The notes under the pieces were generated by a model. It was not told the origin of the DNA. It did not search any database and saw only the letters and a list, made by a program, of their open reading frames with translations. Source: Alkalihalobacillus deserti (lineage in GTDB: Bacteria; Bacillota; Bacilli; Bacillales; Bacillaceae_D). From it: a stretch of 64,000 nt of DNA. A program made the translations under genes and the position numbers. Below are positions 48,677 to 59,713 of the stretch, piece by piece (position 1 is the first letter of the stretch; each line of letters starts with the position of its first letter). The DNA lies in assembly GCF_020734105.1 (NCBI RefSeq), contig NZ_JAJAFR010000002.1, positions 248,001 to 312,000 on the forward strand, written 5' to 3'.

Positions 48677-50383
48677 CTATTTTCTGAGTGAGCGGATAAG
48701 ATCTTCATCTGGTGTGACATAAACCGTAGTTTGTTGTTCATAAATGACGTAACCTGGTTTTGCCCCATTTGGTTTTTTTACATGACGAACTTTTGTATAA
48801 TCCACAGGAACGGAGCTTGACAGTTTGGCTTTACTAAAAAAAGCAGCAACGGTAGCAGCTTCAATTAACGTTTGTTCGTCTGGTTCCGTACTACGTATGA
48901 CAACGTGTGATCCGGGAATATCCTTTGTGTGTAACCAAATTTCGTCTTGTCTAGCAAATTTGTTCGTGATGTAATCATTTTGCTTATTATTTTTTCCAAC
49001 AAAAAAGTCAATTCCTGTAGTCGAACAATAGTGTTCAATCTGGGGTTTTACTTCTTTCTTTTTCTTTTGTTGTTTTTGTCGTCTTCTTATATAGCCTTCT
49101 TCGATTAATTCTTCACGAATTTCCTCAATGTCTCTTGGGGCCGCGCTTTCCATTTGCTGAATAAGTAGATCAAAATATTCTACTTCTTCTTTCGCTTTTA
49201 GAATTTGCTCCTCGACAACAGCAACTGAATTTTTAGCTTTCGTGTAACGCTTGAAATAGGCTTGAGCATTATCTGAAGGATTCTTTTGTGGATCAAGTTC
49301 GATTGTAATGGTTCGTCCTTCTTCGTCATAATAATCAATTACTTCAATGGCTTTGTCACCACGCTTCACCATATGTAGATTCGCTGTTAAGAGCTCGCCA
49401 AGCTTTTGGTATTCTTTCGCCTGTTCGGCATGTGTTAACGTTCGCTCTAATTTCTTGATTTTCTTTTTGTTTTTCTGCCATTCATTACGAAGAAATCGTT
49501 CAAGATCATGGGCTTGTTGTTTAACGCGATCCCGTTCCGCTTTTCCATAATAAAACCGATCTAGTAATTCACTTGTCGTTTCAAATGATTTACGTTCACC
49601 TTGTAGGTGTTTTAAATGAATCATGTAAAAAAGTTCTTTGTTACTAATGACAAGTTCAGGCTGGTAATGATGTTCTTTTAATTGAGATATAACATTTAAA
49701 TAAGCTTCTGGCAATGTAGTTCGATTGACAATAGAACCAGCTCGGTAGACTATTTCTGTTGCTAACAGAGGAGAAAGTCCAGCGATTTGTTCGACTAATT
49801 GACGATCCATTTTACCTGTATTGAAATCGATTCGTTTCAGTAATCCTTCAGCATCAATCTCAAAAGGATTCTCTTTATGTTGTTCAGGAGGACGTTTATA
49901 AATGTGACCAGGTAAAACAGTTCTATAGCTGCTTTGTGCAAGACTTACATGTTTTATGCTGTCTAAAATGATACCTGATTCCTTATCAACTAACGTAATA
50001 TTACTATGCCTTCCCATGATTTCTACATAAAGTAATTTGAACGTTTCATCTCCGAGTTCGTCCTTATTTTTTATATGAAAAATAAGGACGCGTTCCATTG
50101 CCAGTTGTTCAATTTTTTCAATCAAACTGCCTTCTAAATGCTTGCGCAGCAACATACAAAACATAGGTGGGCTAGAAGGGTTGTCATATTTCTCATTAGT
50201 TAAATGTATTCTAGCGAAATTTGCATTTGAGGAAAGTAATAAATGATGATTTTTTCCTTTTGCGCGAATGGTAAAAACAAGTTCCGTTTTATATGGTTGA
50301 TATATTTTTGAGATTCGACCTGACGTTAACAACGTTTCAAGTTCGTGTGTCATCGCCCTTGTCATAAATCCGTCAAATGACAT
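48677..50383 (-). CDS. rqcH: Ribosome quality control factor RqcH (NFACT, formerly YloA/FbpA)
   Basis: The 568-residue protein has NFACT-N ([15 protein letters not shown]), two helix-hairpin-helix segments, a long coiled coil (about 280-425) and NFACT-R ([19 protein letters not shown]). RqcH binds stalled 50S subunits and brings tRNA-Ala to build alanine degradation tails. I start at the ATG at 50383-50381, giving the conserved MSFDG N terminus; an ATG four codons upstream abuts the ribosome site. With this start, residues 97-98 are Glu-Arg, where B. subtilis has the essential Asp97-Arg98. It is one of only two minus-strand genes. Confidence 0.93.
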   Translation of the reverse strand: MSFDGFMTRAMTHELETLLTSGRISKIYQPYKTELVFTIRAKGKNHHLLLSSNANFARIHLTNEKYDNPSSPPMFCMLLRKHLEGSLIEKIEQLAMERVLIFHIKNKDELGDETFKLLYVEIMGRHSNITLVDKESGIILDSIKHVSLAQSSYRTVLPGHIYKRPPEQHKENPFEIDAEGLLKRIDFNTGKMDRQLVEQIAGLSPLLATEIVYRAGSIVNRTTLPEAYLNVISQLKEHHYQPELVISNKELFYMIHLKHLQGERKSFETTSELLDRFYYGKAERDRVKQQAHDLERFLRNEWQKNKKKIKKLERTLTHAEQAKEYQKLGELLTANLHMVKRGDKAIEVIDYYDEEGRTITIELDPQKNPSDNAQAYFKRYTKAKNSVAVVEEQILKAKEEVEYFDLLIQQMESAAPRDIEEIREELIEEGYIRRRQKQQKKKKEVKPQIEHYCSTTGIDFFVGKNNKQNDYITNKFARQDEIWLHTKDIPGSHVVIRSTEPDEQTLIEAATVAAFFSKAKLSSSVPVDYTKVRHVKKPNGAKPGYVIYEQQTTVYVTPDEDLIRSLRK

Positions 50384-50698
50384 GGCTGTTTTCATCCTTT
50401 CGAATTGAGATTACTAATATGATTCTTTAGTAACGAGGGAGTAGCTGCTCATAAGTGTGTAGATCAAAAATTAAATGGACTCACTCTTGATATAGCCCCT
50501 AGTCAGAAAGAGATTATGATACTAATAACTGTACTCATCAAGTTTTTACTGTTTCAAATATGAAACAATTTTGGAATCCCATAGATTTGCTCTCTCGAGT
50601 ATAGCATGTTTTTCGACTTCACTGAATATGATGGCTTGTATAAAGAAGAGGATAAGCCTCTTAGTCAAAACATATGAAGATCATGTGGGGTGTGTGTA
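50384..50698. other. Divergent intergenic region rqcH / P-type ATPase
   Basis: This 315-bp stretch holds two small inverted repeats: TTACTA (50411-50416) with TAGTAA (50428-50433), and GTTTCA (50551-50556) with TGAAAC (50561-50566). TATGAT at 50627-50632 and TATAAA at 50639-50644 are -10-like, but neither has a clear -35. No gene was seen. Confidence 0.4.
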
Positions 50699-53404
50699 AT
50701 GAATTGGTATAAGTTAGAGGAACATGAAGTAACCTCATCTGTAGGAACAAGCCTCGATAAAGGGTTAACAGAAAAAGAGGTAGATAAGCGCTTAAAGAAA
50801 TACGGACCTAATAAGCTTGATGAAGGGAAAAGACCATCTGCCTTATTTGTTTTTCTCGGTCAGTTTAAGGACTTTATGGTACTCGTTCTTCTAGCTGCTA
50901 CCTTTATCTCAGGTATGTTAGGGGAATATATTGATGCGATTACAATAATGGTAATTGTTTTATTAAATGGAATACTTGGTTTTGTTCAGGAAAGAAAGGC
51001 CGAGAAATCACTTGATGCCTTAAAAGAACTTTCCGCTCCGCAAATGCTGGTTCTTCGGAATGGAATATGGAAAAAAGTATGGTCCGCTGAGATTGTCCCA
51101 GGCGATATGGTAAAAATTCAAAGTGGAGATCGAATTGGAGCTGATCTTCGATTACTGAGTTCAAATGGATTAAGAATAGAGGAATCTTCTCTTACCGGGG
51201 AGTCGGTCCCAGTTCAAAAAAGTCATCAGTCACTTAACGAAATAGATGTGGAGCTAGGAGATCAGTCGAATATGGCCTTTATGGGGACTCTCGTTACGCA
51301 AGGGAGCGCTATTGGAGTTGTAATTGGAACAGGGATGAAGACAGAAATGGGAAAAATAGCCCACCTATTACAATCCACTACAACTCTAGTCACGCCACTG
51401 CAACGCCGTCTTGAACAATTAGGGAAAATTCTAATTGCTGTTGCCTTAGTTCTCACAGCTCTTGTGGTCATCATTGGTGTGCTTCAAGGTCGCGATGTAT
51501 ATACGATGATTTTATCTGGTGTTTCCTTAGCTGTAGCCGCTATCCCTGAAGGACTTCCAGCGATCGTAACGGTTGCCCTAGCCCTTGGTGTACAGCGCAT
51601 GATTAAGCGCAAAGCGATTGTTCGTAAACTACCTGCAGTTGAAACACTTGGCTGTGCTTCTGTTATTTGTTCAGACAAAACAGGAACGTTAACTCAGAAT
51701 AAAATGACTGTTACGCATGCTTGGAGCGGCGGACAGCTTTGGAATATATCCGGTGGCGGGTATGAACCAAAAGGGGAATTTCTACAGCATAATCATACAA
51801 TCGATCCAAATTCAGACCGAAAACTTCAACAACTCCTTAGCTTTGGTTGGCTTTGTAATAACGCAAGTTTACTAGAGAAAACAGTAAAACAAGGATTATT
51901 AAGAAAAGAGGTTACGGACTATGTAATGGATGGCGATCCAACAGAAGGTGCCTTAGTTGTTGCAGCGATGAAAGCAGGCTATACGCAAAAAGGGTTAGAT
52001 CAGCATTATAAAAGAGCGTATGAGTTTCCTTTCGACTCAGCTAGAAAAATGATGTCAGTAATTGTTAAAGATCAAAAGGGGCGTTCATTTGTTATTGCAA
52101 AAGGAGCTCCGGATGTGGTTTTGGGACAATGTACAAAGATTGTATATGGAGGAACCGAAGAGGCACTAACTTCAAAGAGACGGAGTGAAGCGGATTCAGT
52201 TATTGAAGATTTAGCTGGAAATGCATTAAGAACGATTGCCATCGCATATCGCCCTCTTGGTGCTAATGAAACGTGCAAACAGGCATTTGAAGCTGAGCGC
52301 GGTCTAACTTTCATTGGGCTCCAAGGCATGATCGACCCTCCAAGGCCAGAAGTGAAGGATTCGATTGAAGAATGCCGGCAAGCGGGAATTAAAACGGTCA
52401 TGATTACAGGTGATCATAAAATAACAGCAGCAGCGATTGCGATTCAATTAGGAATTTTAACAAAACAAGGAAAGGTTCTCGATGGTCAAATGCTATCTAA
52501 ACTCAGTGTAGCAGAGCTTGAAGAGGTCGTTGATGATGTTGATGTTTATGCGAGGGTTTCCCCAGAGCATAAATTAAAGATTGTGAAGGCTCTTCAAGCA
52601 AAAGGACATATCGTGGCGATGACGGGGGATGGTGTAAATGATGCACCGGCCATTAAAGCAGCTAATATCGGAATCGCTATGGGGATCACAGGAACAGATG
52701 TCGCAAAAGAAGCGTCCTCGCTTATATTAAGTGATGATAATTTTGCAACAATTAAAGCAGCGATTAAAGAAGGACGAAATATTTATGAAAATATTCGTAA
52801 ATTCATTCGTTACATGTTGGCATCTAATGTCGGAGAAATTTTAGTCATGTTATTTGCGATGATGCTTGGGATGCCACTGCCTTTAGTAGCGATTCAAATT
52901 TTGTGGATTAATCTTGTCACGGATGGTTTGCCAGCTATGGCGCTTGGAATGGACCAAGCTGAAGGAGATGTGATGAAGCGAGCACCAAGAAATCCCAATG
53001 AAGGTGTGTTTGCTCGTGGGTTAACATGGAAGATTTTAAGCCGTGGTTTTATGATTGGGGTTGTCACGCTTCTGGCTTTTTGGATGACGTTACAAGGGGA
53101 TCCAAATGATTTAACGCGAGCTCAAACGGTAGCGTTTGTCACACTTGTCATGGCGCAACTCATCCATGTGTTTGATTGCCGAAGTGAATATTCGGTCTAT
53201 CATAGAAATCCATTTGAAAATAAATATCTAGTTGGTGCAGTAGCTTTATCCACCCTTTTAATGCTTATCGTCATCTATTATCCACCCTTACAAACTGTTT
53301 TCCATACAGTAGCGTTAAGCGGACGTGAGTGGTTGCTTGTTTTAGCAATGGCTTCAATTCCTACGGTGGCACTCGGTGGGTTTCAATTAATAAAAAGAAA
53401 ATAG
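50699..53404 (+). CDS. yloB: P-type Ca2+-transporting ATPase (YloB)
   Basis: The 901-residue P2A ATPase has an N-terminal cation ATPase domain, an actuator with TGES, the phosphorylation site DKTGT (Asp326), the PEGLP motif in helix M4, [10 protein letters not shown] and a C-terminal four-helix domain with [15 protein letters not shown]. It resembles B. subtilis YloB, a SERCA-like pump expressed in sporulation. ATG 50699 is 8 nt after GGGG; the GTG at 50690 is less likely. A long terminator follows. Confidence 0.93.
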   Translation: MNWYKLEEHEVTSSVGTSLDKGLTEKEVDKRLKKYGPNKLDEGKRPSALFVFLGQFKDFMVLVLLAATFISGMLGEYIDAITIMVIVLLNGILGFVQERKAEKSLDALKELSAPQMLVLRNGIWKKVWSAEIVPGDMVKIQSGDRIGADLRLLSSNGLRIEESSLTGESVPVQKSHQSLNEIDVELGDQSNMAFMGTLVTQGSAIGVVIGTGMKTEMGKIAHLLQSTTTLVTPLQRRLEQLGKILIAVALVLTALVVIIGVLQGRDVYTMILSGVSLAVAAIPEGLPAIVTVALALGVQRMIKRKAIVRKLPAVETLGCASVICSDKTGTLTQNKMTVTHAWSGGQLWNISGGGYEPKGEFLQHNHTIDPNSDRKLQQLLSFGWLCNNASLLEKTVKQGLLRKEVTDYVMDGDPTEGALVVAAMKAGYTQKGLDQHYKRAYEFPFDSARKMMSVIVKDQKGRSFVIAKGAPDVVLGQCTKIVYGGTEEALTSKRRSEADSVIEDLAGNALRTIAIAYRPLGANETCKQAFEAERGLTFIGLQGMIDPPRPEVKDSIEECRQAGIKTVMITGDHKITAAAIAIQLGILTKQGKVLDGQMLSKLSVAELEEVVDDVDVYARVSPEHKLKIVKALQAKGHIVAMTGDGVNDAPAIKAANIGIAMGITGTDVAKEASSLILSDDNFATIKAAIKEGRNIYENIRKFIRYMLASNVGEILVMLFAMMLGMPLPLVAIQILWINLVTDGLPAMALGMDQAEGDVMKRAPRNPNEGVFARGLTWKILSRGFMIGVVTLLAFWMTLQGDPNDLTRAQTVAFVTLVMAQLIHVFDCRSEYSVYHRNPFENKYLVGAVALSTLLMLIVIYYPPLQTVFHTVALSGREWLLVLAMASIPTVALGGFQLIKRK

Positions 53405-53409
53405 CGGAC

Positions 53410-53463
53410 AAAAGTTGGCTTCCATTTACAAACACTCTACGTAAATGAAGTCAACTTTTTATA
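53410..53463 (+). terminator. Terminator after yloB
   Basis: A stem of about 18 bp with two mismatches (53410-53429 with 53441-53458, inner arms ATTTAC/GTAAAT) runs into TTTTTATATTTT. Confidence 0.8.
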
Positions 53464-53522
53464 TTTTAGAACTCCCTTTTCACCTCAATTATAAATGTTG
53501 AAGGCAGCGTTATTCTATTTAC

Positions 53523-53551
53523 TTGTTGTATATGGTTTTTTTCGGTAAAAT
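53523..53551 (+). promoter_or_regulatory. Candidate sigma-A promoter of yloC
   Basis: TTGTTG (53523-53528), a 17-bp spacer and TAAAAT (53546-53551), 22 bp before the yloC start. Confidence 0.45.
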
Positions 53552-53572
53552 AATCGTTGGATGTGATAAATA

Positions 53573-54454
53573 ATGAAGAGCATGACAGGATACGGAACTT
53601 CTGTTGTAAAAAGTGATTTTGGAGAGTTAACCATTGAAGTAAAAGCGGTAAATCATCGTTTTCTCGATTTGCAGTTAAAACTCCCACATGCCTTGCAACC
53701 AATGGAAGATCAATTACGTAAACGAATAAAAGATCAAGTACTCCGTGGAAATTTAGATATTTCTATTCGTCTAGAAGAAGAAGGCGATAAAAAGCAAATT
53801 CTTCATTTGGACGAGGATTTATTAAATCAGTATGTATCAGCATTTGAGTTAATTGAAAAAAAATTTGGACAAGAAGCGAAACTAGATGTGACCGCTTTAT
53901 TAACTGATAATATGATGATAACCTCCGTTGAGGAAATTAGTGATAAAGTTGATATAGAACAACAATTAATAGTAAGTGGGCTTAACCAAGCTTTACAATC
54001 TTTCAATGAGATGAGAGAAAATGAGGGCAACTTCTTACAACAAGATATGGAAAAGTGGTTAGAGCACTTAGACAAATGTTGTAAGGAAGTCGAGAAGCTA
54101 GCTCCTGAATTAATTTACCGTTATCGTGAAAAAATCGAATCACGAATTCGATCATTTCTAAATGAAAAAGTAGATCTAGATGAATCAAGATTACTATCAG
54201 AAATCGCTATTTTTGCTGAAAAAGTAGATGTGAGTGAGGAACTAGTAAGACTTCAAGCTCATATTCATCAATTTAAACTTTATTTAGAAAAACAAGAAGC
54301 GATCGGCAGACGTCTCGACTTCCTTATCCAAGAAATGAATCGTGAAGTAAATACAATTGGCTCAAAAGGAGCTGATACATCTATACGCCAACACGTGGTT
54401 GAGATGAAGGGTTTATTAGAAAAACTAAAAGAACAAGTACAAAATGTTGAATAG
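53573..54454 (+). CDS. yloC: YicC/YloC-family endoribonuclease
   Basis: The 293-residue protein starts with the family signature MKSMTGYG and EVKAVNHRFLD, and ends with the DUF1732 region (AIGRRLDFLIQEMNREVNTIGSKG). Between them is a long helical part. YicC of E. coli is an RNase acting on an sRNA, so RNA cleavage is expected here, with unknown targets. The ribosome site is weak. It starts a run of genes that continues with remA, gmk and rpoZ. Confidence 0.9.
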   Translation: MKSMTGYGTSVVKSDFGELTIEVKAVNHRFLDLQLKLPHALQPMEDQLRKRIKDQVLRGNLDISIRLEEEGDKKQILHLDEDLLNQYVSAFELIEKKFGQEAKLDVTALLTDNMMITSVEEISDKVDIEQQLIVSGLNQALQSFNEMRENEGNFLQQDMEKWLEHLDKCCKEVEKLAPELIYRYREKIESRIRSFLNEKVDLDESRLLSEIAIFAEKVDVSEELVRLQAHIHQFKLYLEKQEAIGRRLDFLIQEMNREVNTIGSKGADTSIRQHVVEMKGLLEKLKEQVQNVE

Positions 54455-54548
54455 AAGTAGAAATCGAACGGAGTTTCGTATATAGTTAGATTAGTTTGGA
54501 TAATAATGTTGAGAGTGTTGCTGCTCTCCTAAAGTGGGGGTAAATGGT

Positions 54549-54809
54549 ATGAACATAAAATTAATAAACATTGGGTTTGGAAATATTGTTTCAGCTAATC
54601 GAATTATTTCCATTGTAAGTCCAGAGTCAGCACCGATTAAACGTATTATTCAAGATGCCCGTGATCGCAATATGTTAGTAGATGCTACATATGGTAGACG
54701 TACGCGTGCTGTTATCATTGCAGATAGTGATCATGTTATACTAAGTGCTGTCCAACCTGAAACGGTTGCACAACGTTTAACTAGCAAAGATGACGGTGGA
54801 GAGGACTAG
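54549..54809 (+). CDS. remA: Biofilm regulator RemA (YlzA, DUF370)
   Basis: The 86-residue protein is almost identical to B. subtilis RemA ([44 protein letters not shown]). RemA forms a DNA-binding ring that activates extracellular matrix and osmoprotection genes. ATG 54549 is 8 nt after GGGGGT; an open frame from 54534 has no site of its own. It lies 51 nt before gmk. Confidence 0.95.
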   Translation: MNIKLINIGFGNIVSANRIISIVSPESAPIKRIIQDARDRNMLVDATYGRRTRAVIIADSDHVILSAVQPETVAQRLTSKDDGGED

Positions 54810-54851
54810 TTGAAATTTTTGTTACATAAGCACGAATGAGTGAACGTGTAG

Positions 54852-55475
<624 letters not shown>

Positions 55476-55697
55476 ATGCTATATCCGTCTATTGACTCAC
55501 TATTGACTAAATTAGATTCTAAATACACACTCGTCACGGTATCAGCAAAACGAGCTCGTGAAATCAAAGAAGACTTGTCTCGCGGACCTATGATCCATCG
55601 TCCTGTCTCATATAAACCAGTTGGGATTGCCCTCGAAGAAATCATTGACGATCATTTACATTTTAAACGTATAACGCCGTTAGAAGATGAGGAATAG
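55476..55697 (+). CDS. rpoZ: RNA polymerase omega subunit
   Basis: The 73-residue protein has the omega core ([26 protein letters not shown]). It helps assemble and stabilise RNA polymerase. The ATG is immediately after the gmk stop and the GGAGG site lies inside gmk. A branched terminator follows. Confidence 0.94.
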   Translation: MLYPSIDSLLTKLDSKYTLVTVSAKRAREIKEDLSRGPMIHRPVSYKPVGIALEEIIDDHLHFKRITPLEDEE

Positions 55698-55706
55698 GAG
55701 CTAAGA

Positions 55707-55797
55707 GGCTGACTGATATCTCAGCTCAGACCTATGTTTGAAGTGAATGGAAATAAGGCAACAAGGGTCTGATGTTTTGAGTCAGCCCTTTTTCTTT
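55707..55797 (+). terminator. Branched terminator after rpoZ
   Basis: GGCTGACT (55707-55714) pairs with AGTCAGCC (55780-55787), and TCAGACC pairs with GGTCTGA inside, followed by CTTTTTCTTTTTA. The long closing distance makes it an unusual terminator; it could also be a small structured RNA. Confidence 0.6.
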
Positions 55798-55838
55798 TTA
55801 TTGTTTTTATATTTTGAGTTTAGAGTAGGTGGAGAAAT

Positions 55839-57050
55839 ATGTTAAAAGGAAAAAATATTGTATTAGCTGTCTGTGGTGGAATTGCTGCGTTCAAAGCTGC
55901 TGCATTAGTTAGTCAGATCATCCAAGCAGAAGCAAATGTAAAAGTGATTATGACAAAATCAGCAAAAGAGTTCATTACACCGCTGACTTTTCAGGCGCTT
56001 TCACGTCAGCCTGTTTACGATAACACATTTATTGAGCCTGACCCGACGAAAATTGCTCATATTGATCTAGCTGATTGGGCTGATGTGGTTCTCGTTGCTC
56101 CAACAACAGCAAATGTTATAGCCAAGCTTGCCAATGGTTTAGCAGATGATATGTTAACGACTACATTACTTGCCACAAAAGCGCAGGTTTACGTAGCACC
56201 TGCTATGAATGTCAATATGTATAGCCATCCTGCCGTCCTGCGAAATGTGGAAACGTTAAAACGGGATGGTTTCACTTTCGTAGATGGATCAGAAGGATTC
56301 CTTGCTTGTGGTTGGACAGGAAAAGGTCGAATGGCTGAACCTGAAGATTTATTACAAGTACTGAAAAGTCATTTCACAGTGAAAACCAGAGCCTTAGCAG
56401 GGAAAAGAGTTTTAATCACAGCGGGACCTACACAAGAAAAAGTTGATCCAGTCCGTTATTTTACGAATCATTCTTCAGGGAAAATGGGATATGCGATTGC
56501 TCAAGCTGCCAAAGATCAAGGAGCTGATGTGATCCTTGTATCAGGACCTACTTCGTTACAGGTACCTGAAGGGATACAAGTTGAACATATTATTTCTGCT
56601 CAAGAGATGTATGAAGCAGCGATGAAGTATTATCACCAAGCTGATATTGTGATTAAAGCTGCTGCTGTTGCTGATTACCGCCCCAGTGAAACCTTTACTC
56701 AAAAAAGGAAAAAGCAAAATGGTGACTGGTTTGTCGGTATGGAAAGAACGATCGACATATTAAAAACAATGGGTGAAAACAAAAACTCTCAAATTTTGAT
56801 TGGTTTTGCAGCGGAATCTGAACATGTTGAAGAGTATGCTACTAAAAAACTTCAAGCAAAAAATTTAGATTTGATCGTTGCTAACAACATCCTAATGAAG
56901 GGTGCAGGCTTTAAAGGAGACACCAATGTTATTACGACGATTACGAAAGATGGAAAGAAGAAGGAATATCCATTGCTTTCAAAAGCAGAGGCGGCTATAT
57001 CTATTCTAAATGACATAGCTTCCTACATGGAAAGGAAAGGAAATCTATGA
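55839..57050 (+). CDS. coaBC: Bifunctional phosphopantothenoylcysteine decarboxylase / phosphopantothenate-cysteine ligase
   Basis: The 403-residue protein has an N-terminal flavoprotein CoaC domain (VCGGIAAFKAA, APAMNVNMY, CGWTGKGRMAEP) and a C-terminal CoaB domain (AGPTQEKVDPVRYFTNHSSG). It makes 4'-phosphopantetheine for coenzyme A. ATG 55839 follows GGTGGAG. Its stop overlaps the priA start (ATGA). Confidence 0.95.
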   Translation: MLKGKNIVLAVCGGIAAFKAAALVSQIIQAEANVKVIMTKSAKEFITPLTFQALSRQPVYDNTFIEPDPTKIAHIDLADWADVVLVAPTTANVIAKLANGLADDMLTTTLLATKAQVYVAPAMNVNMYSHPAVLRNVETLKRDGFTFVDGSEGFLACGWTGKGRMAEPEDLLQVLKSHFTVKTRALAGKRVLITAGPTQEKVDPVRYFTNHSSGKMGYAIAQAAKDQGADVILVSGPTSLQVPEGIQVEHIISAQEMYEAAMKYYHQADIVIKAAAVADYRPSETFTQKRKKQNGDWFVGMERTIDILKTMGENKNSQILIGFAAESEHVEEYATKKLQAKNLDLIVANNILMKGAGFKGDTNVITTITKDGKKKEYPLLSKAEAAISILNDIASYMERKGNL

Positions 57051-59443
57051 TTGCTAAGGTCATAGTAGATGTGCCGAGTTCACAGACGGACCGTTTATTT
57101 GATTATGACATTCCTGAAGAATGGGTAGATGTCATTCAAGTGGGTATTCGGGTCATCGTTCCTTTTGGACCTAGGAAGATTCAAGGATTTGTTGTAGAGA
57201 TCGTAAGTGAATCATCTCATGATAAAACAAAACCAATCTATGAAGTGCTAGATATGGTGCCAGTGTTAACAGAGGAGCTTGTTCAATTAGGAGAGTGGTT
57301 GTCTCATCATACACTTTCTTTCAAATTATCAGCATATCAATTAATGATACCAGCAGCTCTACGGACGAAAGTTAAAAAGAAGATTGTTTTAAAAACAGAC
57401 CCCAATCTTTTACCAGATAAAATTCAGCCGTTATTTGCGGAGGCCATACAAATAGAGTGGGGCAAGTTAGAAGAAAATAAAAAATTACTAAAATCCATCC
57501 AACTAGCCGTAAAGGAAGGGTTACTTGAAGTAGATTATCTAGTTGAAGAAAAAGGAAAGAAAAAAACAGAACGATATGTCAAAGTAGCTTCTAATATTAA
57601 TACATTAGAGCCATTACCTGCTAGAGCTGTAAAGCAAAAGGATCTACTTACATATATAGAAGAAAGAAAACAGCCAATGAACGTTCAATCTCTTCTTCAG
57701 GAAACACAAATGACGAGACAGGTTTTAACGACTCTTATTAAAAAAGGGTTTGTAGAAGAATTTGAACAAGAAGTCTATCGAGATCCGACTGCAGGAGTCG
57801 AATATGAACGAACAAACCCTTTACAGTTAACAGAAAAACAGCAAGAAGTGATCGCGCCTATTTTGCACTCACTTGAAGACGATAAACATCGCTCCTTTTT
57901 ACTTCATGGAGTAACTGGTAGCGGAAAAACCGAAGTCTACTTACAAGCTATTGATAAAGCTCTAAAGCAAGGACGAGAAGCGATTGTGCTTGTACCTGAA
58001 ATTGCTCTTACTCCGCAAATGGTCCAGCGATTTAAAGGAAGGTTTGGCTCAAAGGTTGCAGTTCTTCATTCAGGATTATCAATGGGAGAAAAATATGATG
58101 AATGGCGTAAAATCCTTAGAAAAGAAGTTCGTGTAGTTGTAGGAGCTCGCTCAGCAATCTTTGCCCCATTCACCAATATAGGAATTATTATAATTGATGA
58201 AGAGCATGAGACTAGTTACAAGCAAGAAGAAAATCCAAGGTATCATGCAAGAGATGTGGCCATTCATCGAGGGGAATATCATCGATGTCCTGTTATTTTA
58301 GGGAGTGCGACACCTTCGCTTGAATCCTACGCAAGAGCTTTAAAAGGTGTTTATCAGCTATTACCTTTAAAGGAACGTGTAAACAATCGGGCCATGCCTT
58401 CTGTGGAAGTTGTTGACATGCGCGAAGAGTTACGACAAGGAAACCGCTCTATGTTTTCGTATTCTCTGTTAGATAAATTAAAAGACAGACTCGAAAAAGG
58501 AGAACAAACGGTTCTTTTTTTAAACCGAAGAGGGTATTCAACCTTTGTAATGTGTCGAGACTGCGGATATGTAGCTACATGTGATCACTGTGATATTTCA
58601 TTGACGTATCACCGAACCCAGCATTCTTTGAAATGTCATTATTGTGGCCACGAAGAGAAAATGCCGGATACTTGTGAATCATGTGGAAGTGATCACATTC
58701 GTTTTTTCGGATCGGGTACGCAGAAAGTAGAAGAAGAGCTTACTCGTGTTCTTCCAGAAGCAAAAGTGATTCGAATGGATATCGATACGACAAGGCGTAA
58801 AGGCTCTCATGAGAAACTTTTGTCCGCTTTCGGACGAGGTGAGGCTGATATTTTACTAGGAACACAGATGATCGCAAAAGGACTGGATTTTCCTAAAATA
58901 ACGTTAGTTGGTGTATTAGCTGCAGATTCGATGTTGCATATACCAGACTTTAGATCTGCTGAACGTACATTTCAGTTGATGGAACAAGTTAGTGGACGAG
59001 CAGGTAGACATGATTTAGAAGGTGAGGTTATTATACAATCATACACTCCAGATCATTATAGTATTGAACTTGTTAAAACCCATAATTATGAGCAGTATTT
59101 CCAAATGGAAATGTCTCAACGTAAAGTGGGATTATATCCTCCTTATGTATTCATGATTTTAATAAACATCTCACATCCTGAGTTAACCCATGTCATCCAT
59201 ATTTCAGAAAAAATAGTTTCCTTTTTAAAAAGAGAGGTCTCAGATCAAACAGTCATTCTCGGTCCTGTCGCTTCACCACTAGCAAGGATAAAAGATAGAT
59301 ATCGTTATCAATGCATGATAAAATACAGAAACGAGTCGAGGCTAAGAGAAACATTACAAGAAATACAGCAACACTACATCCGCGAAATCAATCAAGGACA
59401 ATTACAAGTATCAATAGATATGCATCCATATTTATTTACATAG
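57047..59443 (+). CDS. priA: Primosomal helicase PriA
   Basis: The 798-residue SF2 helicase has an N-terminal DNA-binding domain, Walker A GVTGSGKT (Lys294), DEEH (384-387), and a zinc-binding insert with eight cysteines (CRDCGYVATCDHC, then CHYCGHEEKMPDTCESCG). PriA restarts stalled replication forks by loading DnaD, DnaB and DnaC. It overlaps coaBC by 4 nt. Two copies of the hairpin element follow, where B. subtilis has def. Confidence 0.96.
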   Translation: MIAKVIVDVPSSQTDRLFDYDIPEEWVDVIQVGIRVIVPFGPRKIQGFVVEIVSESSHDKTKPIYEVLDMVPVLTEELVQLGEWLSHHTLSFKLSAYQLMIPAALRTKVKKKIVLKTDPNLLPDKIQPLFAEAIQIEWGKLEENKKLLKSIQLAVKEGLLEVDYLVEEKGKKKTERYVKVASNINTLEPLPARAVKQKDLLTYIEERKQPMNVQSLLQETQMTRQVLTTLIKKGFVEEFEQEVYRDPTAGVEYERTNPLQLTEKQQEVIAPILHSLEDDKHRSFLLHGVTGSGKTEVYLQAIDKALKQGREAIVLVPEIALTPQMVQRFKGRFGSKVAVLHSGLSMGEKYDEWRKILRKEVRVVVGARSAIFAPFTNIGIIIIDEEHETSYKQEENPRYHARDVAIHRGEYHRCPVILGSATPSLESYARALKGVYQLLPLKERVNNRAMPSVEVVDMREELRQGNRSMFSYSLLDKLKDRLEKGEQTVLFLNRRGYSTFVMCRDCGYVATCDHCDISLTYHRTQHSLKCHYCGHEEKMPDTCESCGSDHIRFFGSGTQKVEEELTRVLPEAKVIRMDIDTTRRKGSHEKLLSAFGRGEADILLGTQMIAKGLDFPKITLVGVLAADSMLHIPDFRSAERTFQLMEQVSGRAGRHDLEGEVIIQSYTPDHYSIELVKTHNYEQYFQMEMSQRKVGLYPPYVFMILINISHPELTHVIHISEKIVSFLKREVSDQTVILGPVASPLARIKDRYRYQCMIKYRNESRLRETLQEIQQHYIREINQGQLQVSIDMHPYLFT

Positions 59444-59491
59444 ATTTTAGTGAAAAAGGTCGCCCTTTACCTTTTTCACTAAAATCGACGC
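59443..59491 (+). repeat. Dispersed hairpin element, copy 5 (after priA)
   Basis: The core arms AAAAAGGT (59453-59460) and ACCTTTTT (59469-59476) enclose CGCCCTTT. Outer arms GATTTTAGTG and CACTAAAATC extend it to 18 perfect pairs, starting on the last base of the priA stop codon. CAATGAGCAGAACAG follows 14 bases after the core, as in copy 3. Between this copy and copy 6 lies a more GC-rich stretch with a hairpin (ACTCCGAG/CTCGAAGT, 59524-59546). Confidence 0.8.
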
Positions 59492-59604
59492 AATGAGCAG
59501 AACAGCTGCTGGGTTTTAAGCGTACTCCGAGCGAGTTTCTCGAAGTAGGCGCGTAGCGAGAGTAGCCATTGCAACACCGCATATGAGCCAAGGAAAATAC
59601 CAAG

Positions 59605-59642
59605 AAAAAGGTCGCCCTTTACCTTTTTCGCTAAAATCGACA
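59605..59642 (+). repeat. Dispersed hairpin element, copy 6 (before fmt)
   Basis: The core arms AAAAAGGT (59605-59612) and ACCTTTTT (59621-59628) enclose CGCCCTTT, identical to copy 5. The right flank CGCTAAAATCGACA differs from copy 5 at only two or three bases, but the left flank is not complementary. Copies 5 and 6 form a direct repeat 152 bp apart, filling the priA-fmt gap (59444-59713). Confidence 0.78.
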
Positions 59643-59713
59643 TGAAAAACTTTAAAATATATACATAAAATAAAATACGTTGTATAAATGCAAGTTGAAA
59701 GGTGGTAATCAAT

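Noticed and set aside
49347..49550. Open frames on the strand opposite rqcH, and many others opposite ftsZ, pyrP, yloB
   Set aside because: They mirror the codon structure of clear genes, lack ribosome sites and have no family features.
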